Positions 1 to 9,100 are shown, counted from the stretch's first letter. The stretch is 64,000 nucleotides of DNA from Fodinibius saliphilus (GCF_005869845.1 NZ_VAWF01000004.1:186001-250000), one strand, 5' to 3'. The notes: generated by a model not told the origin, from the sequence alone. Program-made: numbers and translations.

Positions 1-2792
1 CCAGCTATGAAGAGTTGCCTCAAAGTGTCGCTTTCCCTACCTCAATAACCGATATTGCTGCAATAGTCAAACATGCCCGAGACCATGGGGTAAGTATCAC
101 TGCGCGTGGGGCAGGGACCAGCCTCGCAGGCCAGACTACCGGCCCCGGCATTGTTATGGATGTTGGCCGCAATATGAATGAAATAATTGAGATCAATCCC
201 CAAAAAAAGCAGGCTACCGTACAACCCGGTGTGATACGAGATTCCTTAAACCGAACGACTGACAAACATAACCTTCTTTTCGGTCCGGATACTGCTACTA
301 CCAACCGCTGTATGATTGGCGGCATGATTGGGAATAATTCTTGTGGTATCTTTTCTATTAAGCACAACACTACGCGCGAACATATTATTGAAATTAATGC
401 GGTGCTAAGTGATGGATCTCGGGCTACCTTTAAACCGCTGACACCGGAAGAGCTAGAGAAAAAAAAGCAGCTTGATACCCTTGAAGGGGAGATCTATCGT
501 GGGATTACAGCCCTGGTTGAAAACCACCGGGATGAGATTCTTGCCAGCTACCCACATCCCGATATTAGGCGGCGTAATACCGGCTATGCACTCGATCGTT
601 TGTGCGAAATGCAGCCGTTTGTAGAAGATGGACGCCCGTTCAATATGGCTGAATTATTATGTGGCAGCGAAGGCACCCTGGCCATGACCGGTTCCGCAAC
701 AGTGAACTTAGTAGAAAAGGACCCAGAATCAGTTATCGTGGTTCCACATTTCTCTACCATTCGTAAAGCTTTGGAAGCTACTGTAGAAGCGGTAAAAATG
801 GAACCGGCTGCTGCTGAACTGGTTGACCATATTATTTTAGATGCCACCAAAGAAAATATTGAACAGCGGAAGAACCGGTTTTTCCTCGAAGGGGAACCAC
901 ACTGTATTTTAATCATCCAGTTTGATGGGCACAACCAACAAGCGCTTGTGAACAAAGCCAAAAAATTGGCAACACGACTAACCCAATTAGAACTTAGTGA
1001 CTCAACACCTATCATCACTGATGAAAAGAGAAAAGAACGTGTTTGGAACTTGCGTAAAGCCGGACTTGGGCTACTGATGGGACTAGGCTCAAAAGGAAGA
1101 ACCCCCACTTTTTGTGAGGATACGGCCGTGCGCGTCCCTGACCTACCTGACTATATTGATGACTTCCAACAAATCCTGGATAACCATAACACAGACTGTG
1201 TTTTCTATGCCCATGCTTCTGTAGGAGAACTGCATTTGCGACCTGTTATTAACTTGCAAGATCCTGAGGGCATACAAAAAATGAAAAGTATGGCCGGTGA
1301 TATTGCCGAATTGGTCCGCAGCTATCGTGGCTCCCTTTCCGGCGAACACGGTGATGGTCGCGCCCGTGCCCCCTATATTGAAAAAGTGCTCGGCTCCGAG
1401 ATGATGCCATTACTAAAGCAAGTTAAGCAGATATGGGATCCGGAAAATATCTTTAACCCCGGAAAAATCACCAATCCCAAACCACTAGAAGAAGATCTGC
1501 GCTACTCTCCTTCTTATGAGCGCCCCAATCCCGATACCCATTTCAACTGGCGAAAAGAGGGGAGCTTTGGGCATGCCCTGGAACTCTGTAATGGGGCCGG
1601 CGTTTGCCGTAAACTTGCTGATAGCGGCGGCACCATGTGTCCCAGTTATATGGCTACTAAAGAGGAGAAAGATACCACCCGTGGACGTGCAAACTTATTC
1701 AGACAGCTTTTTGCTGGAAAAAAACAGGACGCCTTTAGCTCTGACGAGCTCAAAGATGCTCTCGATCTATGTCTAAGTTGCAAAGCCTGCAAGAGTGAAT
1801 GTCCTGCTAATGTCGATATGGCCAGGATGAAAGCAGAGTTTACCCAGGGCTGGCACGAAAAGCACGGCATTGACTTGGAAGAGCGTTTCTTTGGCCAGGC
1901 AGCCAAACTATACCCCATGGCCAGTTACTTTCCGAAGGTATCGAACTGGTTCATGAGCCAACCCGTAATCAAAGAATTACTTGAGCAATTTCTGGGAATC
2001 GACAAACGACGCACCCTCCCCTCTTTTGCACCCGAAACCTTTATGAACTGGTTTAACAATGACTATACCAGTAGAGTCGATGGAGAAAAGGTGGTTTTAC
2101 TGGTTGATATCTTTACTAATTACCATGAGCCTGAAGTGGGAAAAGCTGCGGTTCGTTTCCTGGAAGAGTCGGGCTACCGGGTTCATGTACCGGATTTCCA
2201 TGAAGTGGGGCGTCCCCAGATATCTAAAGGAATGCTCGATCATGCCAAAGACCTCCTCGATCAAAATCTCCCCAGGCTGGCGGCTTATGCTTCCGATGAA
2301 ATGCCCATCATTGGTCTGGAACCCTCGGAAATACTCACCCTTCGTGATGAATACCTGGATTTATGTGACGACCACCAGTTGTCACAGACAAAAAACGTGG
2401 CTGATCATACTTTTACTTTTGATGAGTTTGCAGCAAAAGTGTTAAAAGAAAATGGGACCGGTATTCATAATGGTGGTCAGCAAACAGTATATGTACATGG
2501 GCACTGCCATCAGAAATCTCTGGCGGGACACAAAAACATTAAAAAGTTACTCGAACTTCGGGGGTATCAACCCAAGATTCTTGATACCGGTTGTTGCGGA
2601 ATGGCTGGCAGCTTTGGCTACGAGAAAGGACATTATGAGGTCTCTATGGAGATCGGAAACCAGCGCCTTTTTTCATCTTTAGGCGAGCTCCCGGATGAAG
2701 CTCTTATCTGCGCACCCGGCTTTTCGTGTCGTCACCAAATAGCTGATGGCACCGGTAGAAATGCATTGCATCCAGTACAGTTTCTAGGTTAA
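1..2792 (+). CDS. FAD-binding and (Fe-S)-binding D-2-hydroxyacid dehydrogenase (5' end outside window)
   Basis: The reading frame is open to the left edge, so the protein (over 925 residues) is missing its N-terminus; no start is chosen. The visible order is a PCMH-type FAD-binding domain (GAGTSLAGQ near the start), an FAD-oxidase C-terminal domain with a SGEHGDGRAR segment, a 4Fe-4S ferredoxin-like domain (CLSCKACKSECP), and a C-terminal CCG domain (GHCHQKS and TGCCGMAGSFG). This order is that of the YdiJ/D-2-hydroxyglutarate or D-lactate dehydrogenase family, soluble or membrane-peripheral enzymes that pass electrons from a 2-hydroxyacid to the respiratory chain. The exact substrate cannot be read from sequence. 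It ends in ordinary core DNA and is followed by a 277-base non-coding gap. Confidence 0.88.
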   Translation, partial: SYEELPQSVAFPTSITDIAAIVKHARDHGVSITARGAGTSLAGQTTGPGIVMDVGRNMNEIIEINPQKKQATVQPGVIRDSLNRTTDKHNLLFGPDTATTNRCMIGGMIGNNSCGIFSIKHNTTREHIIEINAVLSDGSRATFKPLTPEELEKKKQLDTLEGEIYRGITALVENHRDEILASYPHPDIRRRNTGYALDRLCEMQPFVEDGRPFNMAELLCGSEGTLAMTGSATVNLVEKDPESVIVVPHFSTIRKALEATVEAVKMEPAAAELVDHIILDATKENIEQRKNRFFLEGEPHCILIIQFDGHNQQALVNKAKKLATRLTQLELSDSTPIITDEKRKERVWNLRKAGLGLLMGLGSKGRTPTFCEDTAVRVPDLPDYIDDFQQILDNHNTDCVFYAHASVGELHLRPVINLQDPEGIQKMKSMAGDIAELVRSYRGSLSGEHGDGRARAPYIEKVLGSEMMPLLKQVKQIWDPENIFNPGKITNPKPLEEDLRYSPSYERPNPDTHFNWRKEGSFGHALELCNGAGVCRKLADSGGTMCPSYMATKEEKDTTRGRANLFRQLFAGKKQDAFSSDELKDALDLCLSCKACKSECPANVDMARMKAEFTQGWHEKHGIDLEERFFGQAAKLYPMASYFPKVSNWFMSQPVIKELLEQFLGIDKRRTLPSFAPETFMNWFNNDYTSRVDGEKVVLLVDIFTNYHEPEVGKAAVRFLEESGYRVHVPDFHEVGRPQISKGMLDHAKDLLDQNLPRLAAYASDEMPIIGLEPSEILTLRDEYLDLCDDHQLSQTKNVADHTFTFDEFAAKVLKENGTGIHNGGQQTVYVHGHCHQKSLAGHKNIKKLLELRGYQPKILDTGCCGMAGSFGYEKGHYEVSMEIGNQRLFSSLGELPDEALICAPGFSCRHQIADGTGRNALHPVQFLG

Positions 2793-2903
2793 AAAGGTAC
2801 ACATGACAGCACCTAGCAGTATGCTATCTTGGTGATAATTATTTATCATGAGATCTTTTAGCATATTACAGAGATATCCTAGTACTTATCTCTTGCGATG
2901 CAA

Positions 2904-2924
2904 CTCCAATATTTGATATTGGAG
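2904..2924. repeat. Perfect inverted repeat downstream of the dehydrogenase
   Basis: CTCCAATAT and ATATTGGAG form 9-base arms around a 3-base loop. No T-run follows on either strand, so it is not a classical intrinsic terminator; it may be a transcript-end stabilising hairpin. The rest of 2793-3069 shows no other feature that I can support. Confidence 0.4.
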
Positions 2925-3069
2925 CTGTAGAAAGCCATCCCCCCCTCCGCTCACGCTCCTTTCAAAAAACAAGTTGCATAATTTCAATCAAAGGCAACCC
3001 TCGGTACAAAATTGCTGTATAGACAGTAAAGGAGCTTCAATACGCTAACCACAATTAAGAAATTTTGAC

Positions 3070-3483
3070 ATGTTTAATAACAACCGGCGAAATATCATAT
3101 TGAGTATCATTGTATCACTACTTCTTTTTTTTGCAGGATGTGGAGATTCAATGACTTCTTCAGGCGAAGAGGGTGGTCAATCTGCGAGCTTTGACAGTGG
3201 AACCATTGGCCCGGGCGAAACATTTACTTACACCTTTTCGGAGGAGGAAGTAGTCGAATATTACTGCACCATTCATATCCCAGATATGCAGGGACAAATT
3301 ACTGTTACATCCAATGCTAAAACAGTAGATAGAGATACCGTCAGTATGGAAAATAATAAGTTTGTTCCTGAGAACCTTGAAGTAGCTCCCAATACCGAGG
3401 TCATTTGGATTAACAATCAAGATCACACTCATGATATTAAAACAGGTAATCCATCAAATAATGGTGGTGGTGACGATTACTAA
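3070..3483 (+). CDS. Cupredoxin-like lipoprotein, apparently circularly permuted
   Basis: 137 residues. A hydrophobic N-terminal signal ends in a lipobox (FFAGC), so the protein is predicted to be an exported, lipid-anchored periplasmic protein. The first half contains the copper loop CTIHIPDM, which normally closes a plastocyanin-type domain. The second half contains a segment beginning NNKFVPENLEV and ending in HTHDI, which normally opens such a domain and holds its first histidine ligand. The halves are therefore in swapped order. The protein ends in a low-complexity Gly/Asp tail. Role is inferred as electron transfer or copper binding. Alternative: two truncated cupredoxin copies fused together. 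Confidence 0.7.
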   Translation: MFNNNRRNIILSIIVSLLLFFAGCGDSMTSSGEEGGQSASFDSGTIGPGETFTYTFSEEEVVEYYCTIHIPDMQGQITVTSNAKTVDRDTVSMENNKFVPENLEVAPNTEVIWINNQDHTHDIKTGNPSNNGGGDDY

Positions 3484-3584
3484 ATTAATCACATACCATA
3501 TTCAATAACTTCATTCTCCGATAGCTGCACCGATTTTTTGTTCCTATCACTTTGCCATAGGACGGGACTATCGCTATACCCCTT

Positions 3585-3968
3585 TTATTGCTCCTTTTTT
3601 TCGATAGGATAACCCGCCTCAACCCAGGAACGAAATCCGCCGGCCAGCGACTTCACGTTTCTATAACCCATCTTCTGGAGATTATCTGCTGCCAGTGCCG
3701 ATCGGTAACCGCCGCCGCAATAAAGCACCAGCTCCTCCTCCATATTGGGATATTCTTCTTCAATATCTCGTTCAATAACCCCTCGCCCGATATAATCTGC
3801 GTTAACGATATGAGCATCCTCCCATTCATCCTGCTCGCGCACATCCAACAGCACAAAATCCTCTTCACTGTCCTGTTTCCTCTTTACTTTAGCAGGAGTA
3901 ACTTCTTCGATGCGCGTTTTAGCATCGTCAACGAGAGTAACAAATCTGTCAGAATGATGTTTTCCCAT
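3585..3968 (-). CDS. Rhodanese-like domain protein
   Basis: 127 residues, a single rhodanese domain. The active-site loop is YCGGGYRSA, with the catalytic cysteine followed by a glycine-rich loop, and the upstream LLDVREQDEWEDAHI matches the CH2 entry motif. Rhodanese domains carry sulfur as a cysteine persulfide; single-domain forms often act in sulfur trafficking or stress response. No signal peptide is seen, so a cytoplasmic location is likely. Monocistronic; transcribed towards the cupredoxin gene. The physiological sulfur acceptor cannot be inferred. Confidence 0.85.
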   Translation of the reverse strand: MGKHHSDRFVTLVDDAKTRIEEVTPAKVKRKQDSEEDFVLLDVREQDEWEDAHIVNADYIGRGVIERDIEEEYPNMEEELVLYCGGGYRSALAADNLQKMGYRNVKSLAGGFRSWVEAGYPIEKKEQ

Positions 3969-4071
3969 AATAGCTTCATCTTTGGCTACTGATTGATACA
4001 GAGTTAAAACAGATTATATATAGTCAATAGTTAGATTAAAAAAATCCATAATTCTCCGTGCAGATCCGCAA

Positions 4072-5784
4072 CTAATTTTTAAAGGTGTTTTTATTTATCA
4101 ATTCCTGGGCGCTCTCCAAGGCCGCGTCAGTAATATCTTCCCCACTCATCAGACTGGCTACTTCGGTAATATGTTCGTTCTCATCCAATGGGATTATCTT
4201 CGATACCGTTCGTCCGTTCTGCTCCATCTTTTGAACCTTATAATGTTTGTGAGCCTGGCTGGCAATCTGTGGCTGATGCGTAATAGCAATAATCTGGCAG
4301 CGCTCTGAAAGCCTGCGCATCGTACGGCCAACCTTCTCAGAGATCTCACCACTGATGCCGGTATCGATCTCATCAAAAATCATTACCGGCAGACTCTGCT
4401 CCCGAGCAATAATAGATTTTAGAGCAAGCATTACCCGACTAATCTCCCCACCCGAGGCAATCTTAGCCAGCGGTTTGGGCTCCTCACCTTTATTAGTAGA
4501 AATATAGAGGCGAATATCATCACACCCATGCTCGGTGCACTCTACGGGCTGTCCGTCAATGGTGAGCCAACCCTGCTGCTCCGAAGTATGTATCCAGTCC
4601 ACCCGCACCTCGAAGTTTGCATGAGGGATACCCAGCTTAGTCAGTTCCTGCTCAATCTCTTCGGAAAGGTGGCTGCCCACTTCTTTGCGGTTGTTGTGTA
4701 ATTTCTGCGCCTTTTTAGCCAGCTTTACCGCTTGGGATTCAATCACCTGTTCCAAATTCTCAATTTCAAGATCAAAATTCTCAGCCAGGCTTAGTTCTTC
4801 CTTGATCTCCTCTAAGTACTCGATCAGTTCCGGGATACTGCGATGATATTTCTTTTGCAAGCTATTCAGCTGATTTTGGCGCTTTCGCAGTTTCTCCAGC
4901 CTATTGGGATTAAATTCAATTTTATTACGGTATCGTTGTGCAAACTGTACTGTCTCCTGTATGCTTATACGCGCCGAAGATATCTCTTCTCGATAGCTTT
5001 CAAACTCAGGTTCAATACGGGCGATATCTTCTAAATGCAATTTAATCTGATTAAGCAGACTGATTACATTAACCTCATCGGCATCCCCGATTTCCACAAT
5101 AGTCCCCGCCTTTTGATCAAGCTCTTCCGCATTATCCAACAAATGCATCTCTGCTTCGAGCTCCTCTTCTTCATCGGGATCCAATTCCGCGTCTTCGAGT
5201 TCTTTCACCTGGAAGCGATACAGTTCTACCTTTTCTTCAAGTTCCCGTTCGCGCTTCTTTAATGATCGCAGCTCTTTGCGTAGCTCCTGCATATCGGCGT
5301 ACGATTGCTGGTAGGCTTCCAGTGCGGGATGCACCTCTTCAAAACCATCCACTACCGTCCGGTGATTTTCTTCCTTAAGCAGCATCTGGTGATCGTGCTG
5401 ACCGTGCAGGTCTACTAAGTAATCACCTACTTGGCTAAGCACCGAAATAGTTACCGGAGTGTCATTGATAAACCCGCGACTTCCGGAAGAACGAATTTCG
5501 CGGCGCAAAATAAGCTCTGAGCGTTTTTCAACAGCATTTTCCCCGAGAATCCTGTTAATTTCATTATTGTCACCCACCTTAACAATAGCTTCCGCGATTG
5601 CTTTACTGGCTCCCTGGCGAATGACATTGGTATCGGCACGTTCGCCTAATATCATATTCAGAGCACCAATAATAATAGACTTTCCGGCCCCGGTTTGTCC
5701 TGTCAGAATATTGAGTCCCTCTTGAAAAGAGACCTCCAGTTCATCGATAAGTGCAAAATCTTTTATGTATAGTGATTGTATCAT
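4072..5784 (-). CDS. recN: DNA repair protein RecN
   Basis: About 570 residues, normal RecN length. An SMC-like ATPase: N-terminal Walker A (GQTGAGKS) in a block starting LYIKDFALI, a long central coiled coil, then signature and Walker B regions (MIFDEIDTGISG) at the C-terminus. RecN acts in double-strand-break repair by tethering DNA ends with RecA. I place the start at the ATG at 5784 because family members begin directly with the strand 'M-x-x-L-x-I'. A GTG eight codons upstream (5808) is possible but weaker. The 300-base leader upstream contains hairpins described separately. No copy of the LexA-type palindrome found at 57.8 and 59.5 kb is seen upstream. Confidence 0.93.
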   Translation of the reverse strand: MIQSLYIKDFALIDELEVSFQEGLNILTGQTGAGKSIIIGALNMILGERADTNVIRQGASKAIAEAIVKVGDNNEINRILGENAVEKRSELILRREIRSSGSRGFINDTPVTISVLSQVGDYLVDLHGQHDHQMLLKEENHRTVVDGFEEVHPALEAYQQSYADMQELRKELRSLKKRERELEEKVELYRFQVKELEDAELDPDEEEELEAEMHLLDNAEELDQKAGTIVEIGDADEVNVISLLNQIKLHLEDIARIEPEFESYREEISSARISIQETVQFAQRYRNKIEFNPNRLEKLRKRQNQLNSLQKKYHRSIPELIEYLEEIKEELSLAENFDLEIENLEQVIESQAVKLAKKAQKLHNNRKEVGSHLSEEIEQELTKLGIPHANFEVRVDWIHTSEQQGWLTIDGQPVECTEHGCDDIRLYISTNKGEEPKPLAKIASGGEISRVMLALKSIIAREQSLPVMIFDEIDTGISGEISEKVGRTMRRLSERCQIIAITHQPQIASQAHKHYKVQKMEQNGRTVSKIIPLDENEHITEVASLMSGEDITDAALESAQELINKNTFKN

Positions 5785-5880
5785 AGGCGTCAATTTTTTA
5801 TCAGGCACTTAATGTACAAAGCGGAAGGCATAAAGTCTGTGTTACAGCATTTTTTTTCAAATTCTAATACAGACGGGAAA

Positions 5881-6041
5881 TAAAAAATAGGCCGACAATG
5901 ACGTCTCTCTTGAAAAATAACATCTGCCGACCTATCTGAATTAATTTTGGATAAAAAATAGGCTCCCACCGAAGTGGGAGCCAAATCTTTTTCCCTCAAG
6001 GTATCTATCTTAATGAAGAGTCACTAGTAAGACCCTTGAGG
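5881..6041 (-). other. Structured leader or small RNA candidate between recN and the pseudouridine synthase gene
   Basis: Three hairpins can be folded on the minus strand. First, CCTCAAGG (from 6041) pairs with CCTTGAGG (to 5994), with an inner TCTTA/TAAGA pairing. Second, GGCTCCCAC and GTGGGAGCC (5961-5982) enclose a TTCG tetraloop and are followed by a T-rich run (5953-5960). Third, a G-U-containing stem uses 5924-5933 and 5889-5898 and is followed by another T-rich run (5881-5888). Two terminator-like elements in tandem ahead of recN suggest either an attenuated leader or a free small RNA. The middle hairpin also has a short T-rich run on the plus strand. No known RNA family is recognised. 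Confidence 0.35.
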
Positions 6042-6120
6042 AAGGTAATCCTTACAAAAAAAATTCAGAAATTTCGTACCTTATTAATTCCTAATACTAA
6101 TATGGCCTTAGAACCTACTG

Positions 6121-7143
6121 ATGACCGAAAAAGAGATAAAAGAATTTAAAGAATATCAGCTTACAGTTTCCGAAGAAGAGCATAATCTGGAAACACGATT
6201 GGATAAATTTTTGGCTTCCCAGATCGAAAATACTTCGCGCACAAAAATAAAAGAGGCTATAAAAGAAAATCACATTACCGTTAATGGTACAAATGAAAAA
6301 CCATCCTATAATATTGAAGAAGGCGATATCATCGATGTCCGTCTTCCTATCCCCAAGCCCCCGGAAGCGACCCCCGAGGAGATGGAGCTCAATATTGTGT
6401 ATGAGGATGAGTCGCTACTCGTGGTAAACAAACAGGCCGATATGGTTGTACATCCAGCCTACGGCAACTGGACCGGCACCCTGGTCAATGGATTGCTCTG
6501 GCATACCGATAACCTTTCTGAACCCGAAAAAGGCACCATTCGGCCGGGCATCGTGCACCGTTTGGACAAAGATACTACCGGGCTGCTAGTAGTAGCAAAA
6601 GATGACAAGACTCACCGCAAGCTGAGCAGCTATTTTCGCACAAAAGAGATCGAACGCACCTACTGGGCCATTGTATGGGGCACGCCGGATGAAAAGGAAG
6701 GTACTATTACCGGGAATATCGGCCGCGATCCACATAACCGCCAGAAGATGGCTGTTCGCGAAGGGGATAAAGGAAAAGAAGCTAAAACTCATTACAAGGT
6801 GATCGAATATTTTGACCATCTCAGTCTTTTAGAACTCAAACTGGAAACCGGGCGCACCCACCAAATTCGTGTACATCTGGCTGATAATAACCTCTGGGTA
6901 TTCGGTGATCCAAAGTATGGAGGCAACTCTGTACGCTATGGACCCAATACCGGAAGCCGAAGGCAGATGTTCATCAATTTATTCAAATTGCTGCAACGGC
7001 AGTGCCTGCACGCTAAAACGTTGGGCTTCGAACATCCGGTAACGGGAGAGGATATGCAGTTCGACTCTGAACTGCCGGCCGATTTTGTACAGGTGCTTGG
7101 GATGCTTCGACAAAACTGTAAACCGGACCAGCTGTATTCATAA
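6121..7143 (+). CDS. rluD: RluD-type 23S rRNA pseudouridine synthase
   Basis: 340 residues. An N-terminal S4 RNA-binding domain (about residues 18-80, with RLDKFLASQ) is followed by a PseudoU_synth_2 catalytic domain. The catalytic motif HRLDKDTTGLLVVAKD holds the essential aspartate, and ETGRTHQIRVHL marks the conserved C-terminal part. This layout is that of RluA-family enzymes, most like RluD, which isomerises uridines in helix 69 of 23S rRNA; RluC-type specificity cannot be excluded. The ATG at 6121 is the first in frame. Transcribed divergently from recN and followed by a 324-base gap and the tRNA gene. Confidence 0.88.
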   Translation: MTEKEIKEFKEYQLTVSEEEHNLETRLDKFLASQIENTSRTKIKEAIKENHITVNGTNEKPSYNIEEGDIIDVRLPIPKPPEATPEEMELNIVYEDESLLVVNKQADMVVHPAYGNWTGTLVNGLLWHTDNLSEPEKGTIRPGIVHRLDKDTTGLLVVAKDDKTHRKLSSYFRTKEIERTYWAIVWGTPDEKEGTITGNIGRDPHNRQKMAVREGDKGKEAKTHYKVIEYFDHLSLLELKLETGRTHQIRVHLADNNLWVFGDPKYGGNSVRYGPNTGSRRQMFINLFKLLQRQCLHAKTLGFEHPVTGEDMQFDSELPADFVQVLGMLRQNCKPDQLYS

Positions 7144-7394
7144 TCTGGGTCCCAAACACTAATGGAACTGCTAACTTAACCGCAATCTTCTACTTTTAAG
7201 TGGTCCGAAAAATGGGGAAGCTTACCTCCCATCAATGTATTAATATCGGATAAACCAAGGCGCTATTACCCGTAATATTTATAGGAAGGACATTTGCTGT
7301 TCTGAAGTTCAACGCTCAATAATCAAAGCATCACCTGCTAAACCTCTAAAAAGCTTCTTCCAGTTAAAGAACGGATATTGGGGGTAAAAAGTCG

Positions 7395-7431
7395 TTGACT
7401 AGAAAATTGAAAAAATAATTGTTGATATAAT
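7395..7431 (+). promoter_or_regulatory. Possible promoter of tRNA-Arg
   Basis: In the 324-base gap 7144-7467 the only promoter-like sequence is TTGACT at 7395-7400 and TATAAT at 7426-7431. The spacing (25 bases) is too long for a standard sigma-70 promoter, so probably only the -10-like TATAAT, 36 bases ahead of the tRNA, is used. Nothing else is recognised in this gap. Confidence 0.3.
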
Positions 7432-7467
7432 TTAAATATAGGCCTATCTTTGGCCTCTTATTGAAAT

Positions 7468-7541
7468 GCGCCTGTAGCTCAACTGGATAGAGCACCTGAT
7501 TACGGATCAGGAGGTTAGGGGTTCGAATCCTCTCAGGCGTA
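7468..7541 (+). tRNA. tRNA-Arg (anticodon ACG)
   Basis: A complete cloverleaf can be folded. The acceptor stem is GCGCCTG with CAGGCGT and discriminator A. The anticodon stem CCTGA/TCAGG holds the loop TTACGGA (anticodon ACG at 7502-7504), and the T arm contains GGTTCGAATCC. CCA is not encoded. The 3' part from the anticodon stem onward (7496-7543) is repeated at 29030 and 48862, so the tRNA is the attachment site for integrative elements; the copy here is intact and presumably functional. Confidence 0.95.
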
Positions 7542-7543
7542 CT
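7496..7543 (+). repeat. att copy 1 (left end of element A, inside tRNA-Arg)
   Basis: 48 bases from the anticodon stem through the tRNA 3' end. It matches 29030-29077 with one mismatch and 48862-48909 with one other mismatch. A crossover beginning in the anticodon stem is typical of tyrosine integrases that use tRNA genes. Confidence 0.9.
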
Positions 7544-7551
7544 CTCTCATA

Positions 7552-7585
7552 AGCCCCTGACTCATATAGAGTTAGGGGCTTTTTT
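7552..7585 (+). terminator. Rho-independent terminator after tRNA-Arg
   Basis: AGCCCCTGACTC (7552-7563) pairs with GAGTTAGGGGCT (7569-7580), followed by six T. A related hairpin follows att copy 2 (29086-29113) and an unrelated one follows att copy 3, as expected when each element brings or displaces a tRNA 3' end. Confidence 0.85.
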
Positions 7586-7624
7586 GTTTTAATATATCTA
7601 TTCATAATAAATAGAGCTTCTATT

Positions 7625-7647
7625 CTGGTACAAGAATGGTACAAGGA
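7625..7647 (+). repeat. Tandem arm-type repeats, left end of element A
   Basis: Two copies of TGGTACAAG spaced by 11 bases. The same pair occurs at 28881-28903 next to the integrase start. Position, about 80 bases from the att core, and pairing suggest integrase arm-binding sites. The rest of 7586-7759 is AT-rich and presumably holds the promoter of the next operon. Confidence 0.65.
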
Positions 7648-7759
7648 ATAAGACTATATCCCTTCTATTTTTTTCTTTATTTAAACCGATCTAATTTTAT
7701 AACCTTATTCTAAAATATTTTACCATACTCAATAAATTAAAGCATAATAATTCCTTCTT

Positions 7760-9097
7760 ATGTCGATCAAAGTAACCTATAAGATTGAGCTTTCATCCAA
7801 GAGCCAGAACAAACCTCTTATTGATGAAATAATGGATCAGTTCTGTAAAGATTCTAGTTGGGGTACTCATGCTTCCCCTCTACATGCCATAAAAGAAACT
7901 ATAAGTGAAGATGGAAATTGGCGAGAATTAGAACCAAACTACTCCGTCACTCTATCTGAAAAGAACTTGTACCTAATTGATGTCTACTTCAAAACAAAAC
8001 AATTCAATTTCCATACAGAAGGGTTAGCCCATTTTATAGGCACAATAGCAGGTGACATTTTATCAAACAGAAGTTTTAAAAGCGTATCTGTAGAGGATAT
8101 TGTATTTCCAAAATCATATGTAGATGACTTTTTTCCTCATCCCAATTTGGGAGTCGATGCATTAAGAAATGATTTTCTTAGTGAAACACTAGATAATTCC
8201 AATAGACCTTTTCTAGCTTATTCTATAAAGCCACGATTAGGTTTAAATAAACTTCAGTTTAAAGAGCTGCTTGAAAATATAAGTAATTCAAGGGCTGACA
8301 TTATTGAAGACGATGAAAGAATTATTGACCCTGAAATCTGTTCCTTTCAAGATCGGCTTGATATCATTTCTAATATTGATTTCAATAAAGGAACCAAATA
8401 TTCAATCAATGTAACCTTTCCTTTACAGCATCTTAAAGATAAAGTACAAGAAGCTTACGATTCTGGGATTCGTGTATTCAAATACGATGTGATGGTAGGA
8501 AGTTTTGATGGACTATTATATCTGAGAAAGATAATCAAAATGTTTAAGGAAGAATGTGCTCTGACAGTTTTTCCTGATGTGTATGGTCTGAATTTTAGAA
8601 ACTTGTCAAGACGAGTTGTATTGAAATTGAGTAGACTATGTGGTGCCGATATCATATATGGGGGATCCCCTAAATGGGACTGGAGTCGTTATGGTTACCT
8701 AGCAAACTTTGAGGAATTTAAGAACAACCATAGAATACTTTTAGAAGATATAGATGGACATGATATAAATTCCACATTACCAACAATAACTCATGATATA
8801 CAACCAACATATCTGGAATATACTATTTACCACTTACGGAAGAGATTCAATAACCATCTTAATTATGCATTTTTTATTGGAGGAGGTATTAGTGCTTATC
8901 CAGGAGGTAATGAAGTCAAAGATGTCATAGATGAATATATCACTACAATGGAAGAGGCTTCAGAAAAAGATTTGTCAGAAATAAGAAGTTGGAAAGAAAT
9001 TCCTCAGATAGTTGGTAATGCTTTTCAAGCAGATCGAGATTTAAAAAAAGAATTTCAGCGTTTGAACTGGCCTTCAATAAAAAGAATAAAATCTTAA
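7760..9097 (+). CDS. RuBisCO-like protein (form IV-like, divergent), first gene of a five-gene operon
   Basis: 445 residues, the length of a RuBisCO large subunit. The N-terminal alpha/beta part has SSWGTH where RuBisCO has a GTW motif. The barrel part keeps RPFLAYSIKPRLGL (residues 149-162; K157 matches the catalytic lysine of KPKLG), DDER (184-187; D185 and E186 match the metal ligands), YSINVTF (the NAT strand), and GGGIS with a following PGG (374-383). The lysine that is carbamylated in true RuBisCO is Glu183 here and the second lysine of KPKLG is Arg159, so CO2 fixation is not expected. Such proteins are enolase- or isomerase-like enzymes. It is separated by 3 bases from the next gene. 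Its presence in a defence-type island next to ASCH and GNAT genes is unusual. The substrate is unknown. Confidence 0.82.
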   Translation: MSIKVTYKIELSSKSQNKPLIDEIMDQFCKDSSWGTHASPLHAIKETISEDGNWRELEPNYSVTLSEKNLYLIDVYFKTKQFNFHTEGLAHFIGTIAGDILSNRSFKSVSVEDIVFPKSYVDDFFPHPNLGVDALRNDFLSETLDNSNRPFLAYSIKPRLGLNKLQFKELLENISNSRADIIEDDERIIDPEICSFQDRLDIISNIDFNKGTKYSINVTFPLQHLKDKVQEAYDSGIRVFKYDVMVGSFDGLLYLRKIIKMFKEECALTVFPDVYGLNFRNLSRRVVLKLSRLCGADIIYGGSPKWDWSRYGYLANFEEFKNNHRILLEDIDGHDINSTLPTITHDIQPTYLEYTIYHLRKRFNNHLNYAFFIGGGISAYPGGNEVKDVIDEYITTMEEASEKDLSEIRSWKEIPQIVGNAFQADRDLKKEFQRLNWPSIKRIKS

Positions 9098-9100
9098 AAA

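Noticed and set aside
7144-7467. Gene or small RNA between the pseudouridine synthase gene and the tRNA
   Set aside because: No open frame of credible coding quality and no stable hairpin with a T-run is seen.
7760-9097. True RuBisCO (carbon fixation) at 7.76 kb
   Set aside because: The carbamylated lysine is replaced by glutamate and no small subunit or phosphoribulokinase is present.
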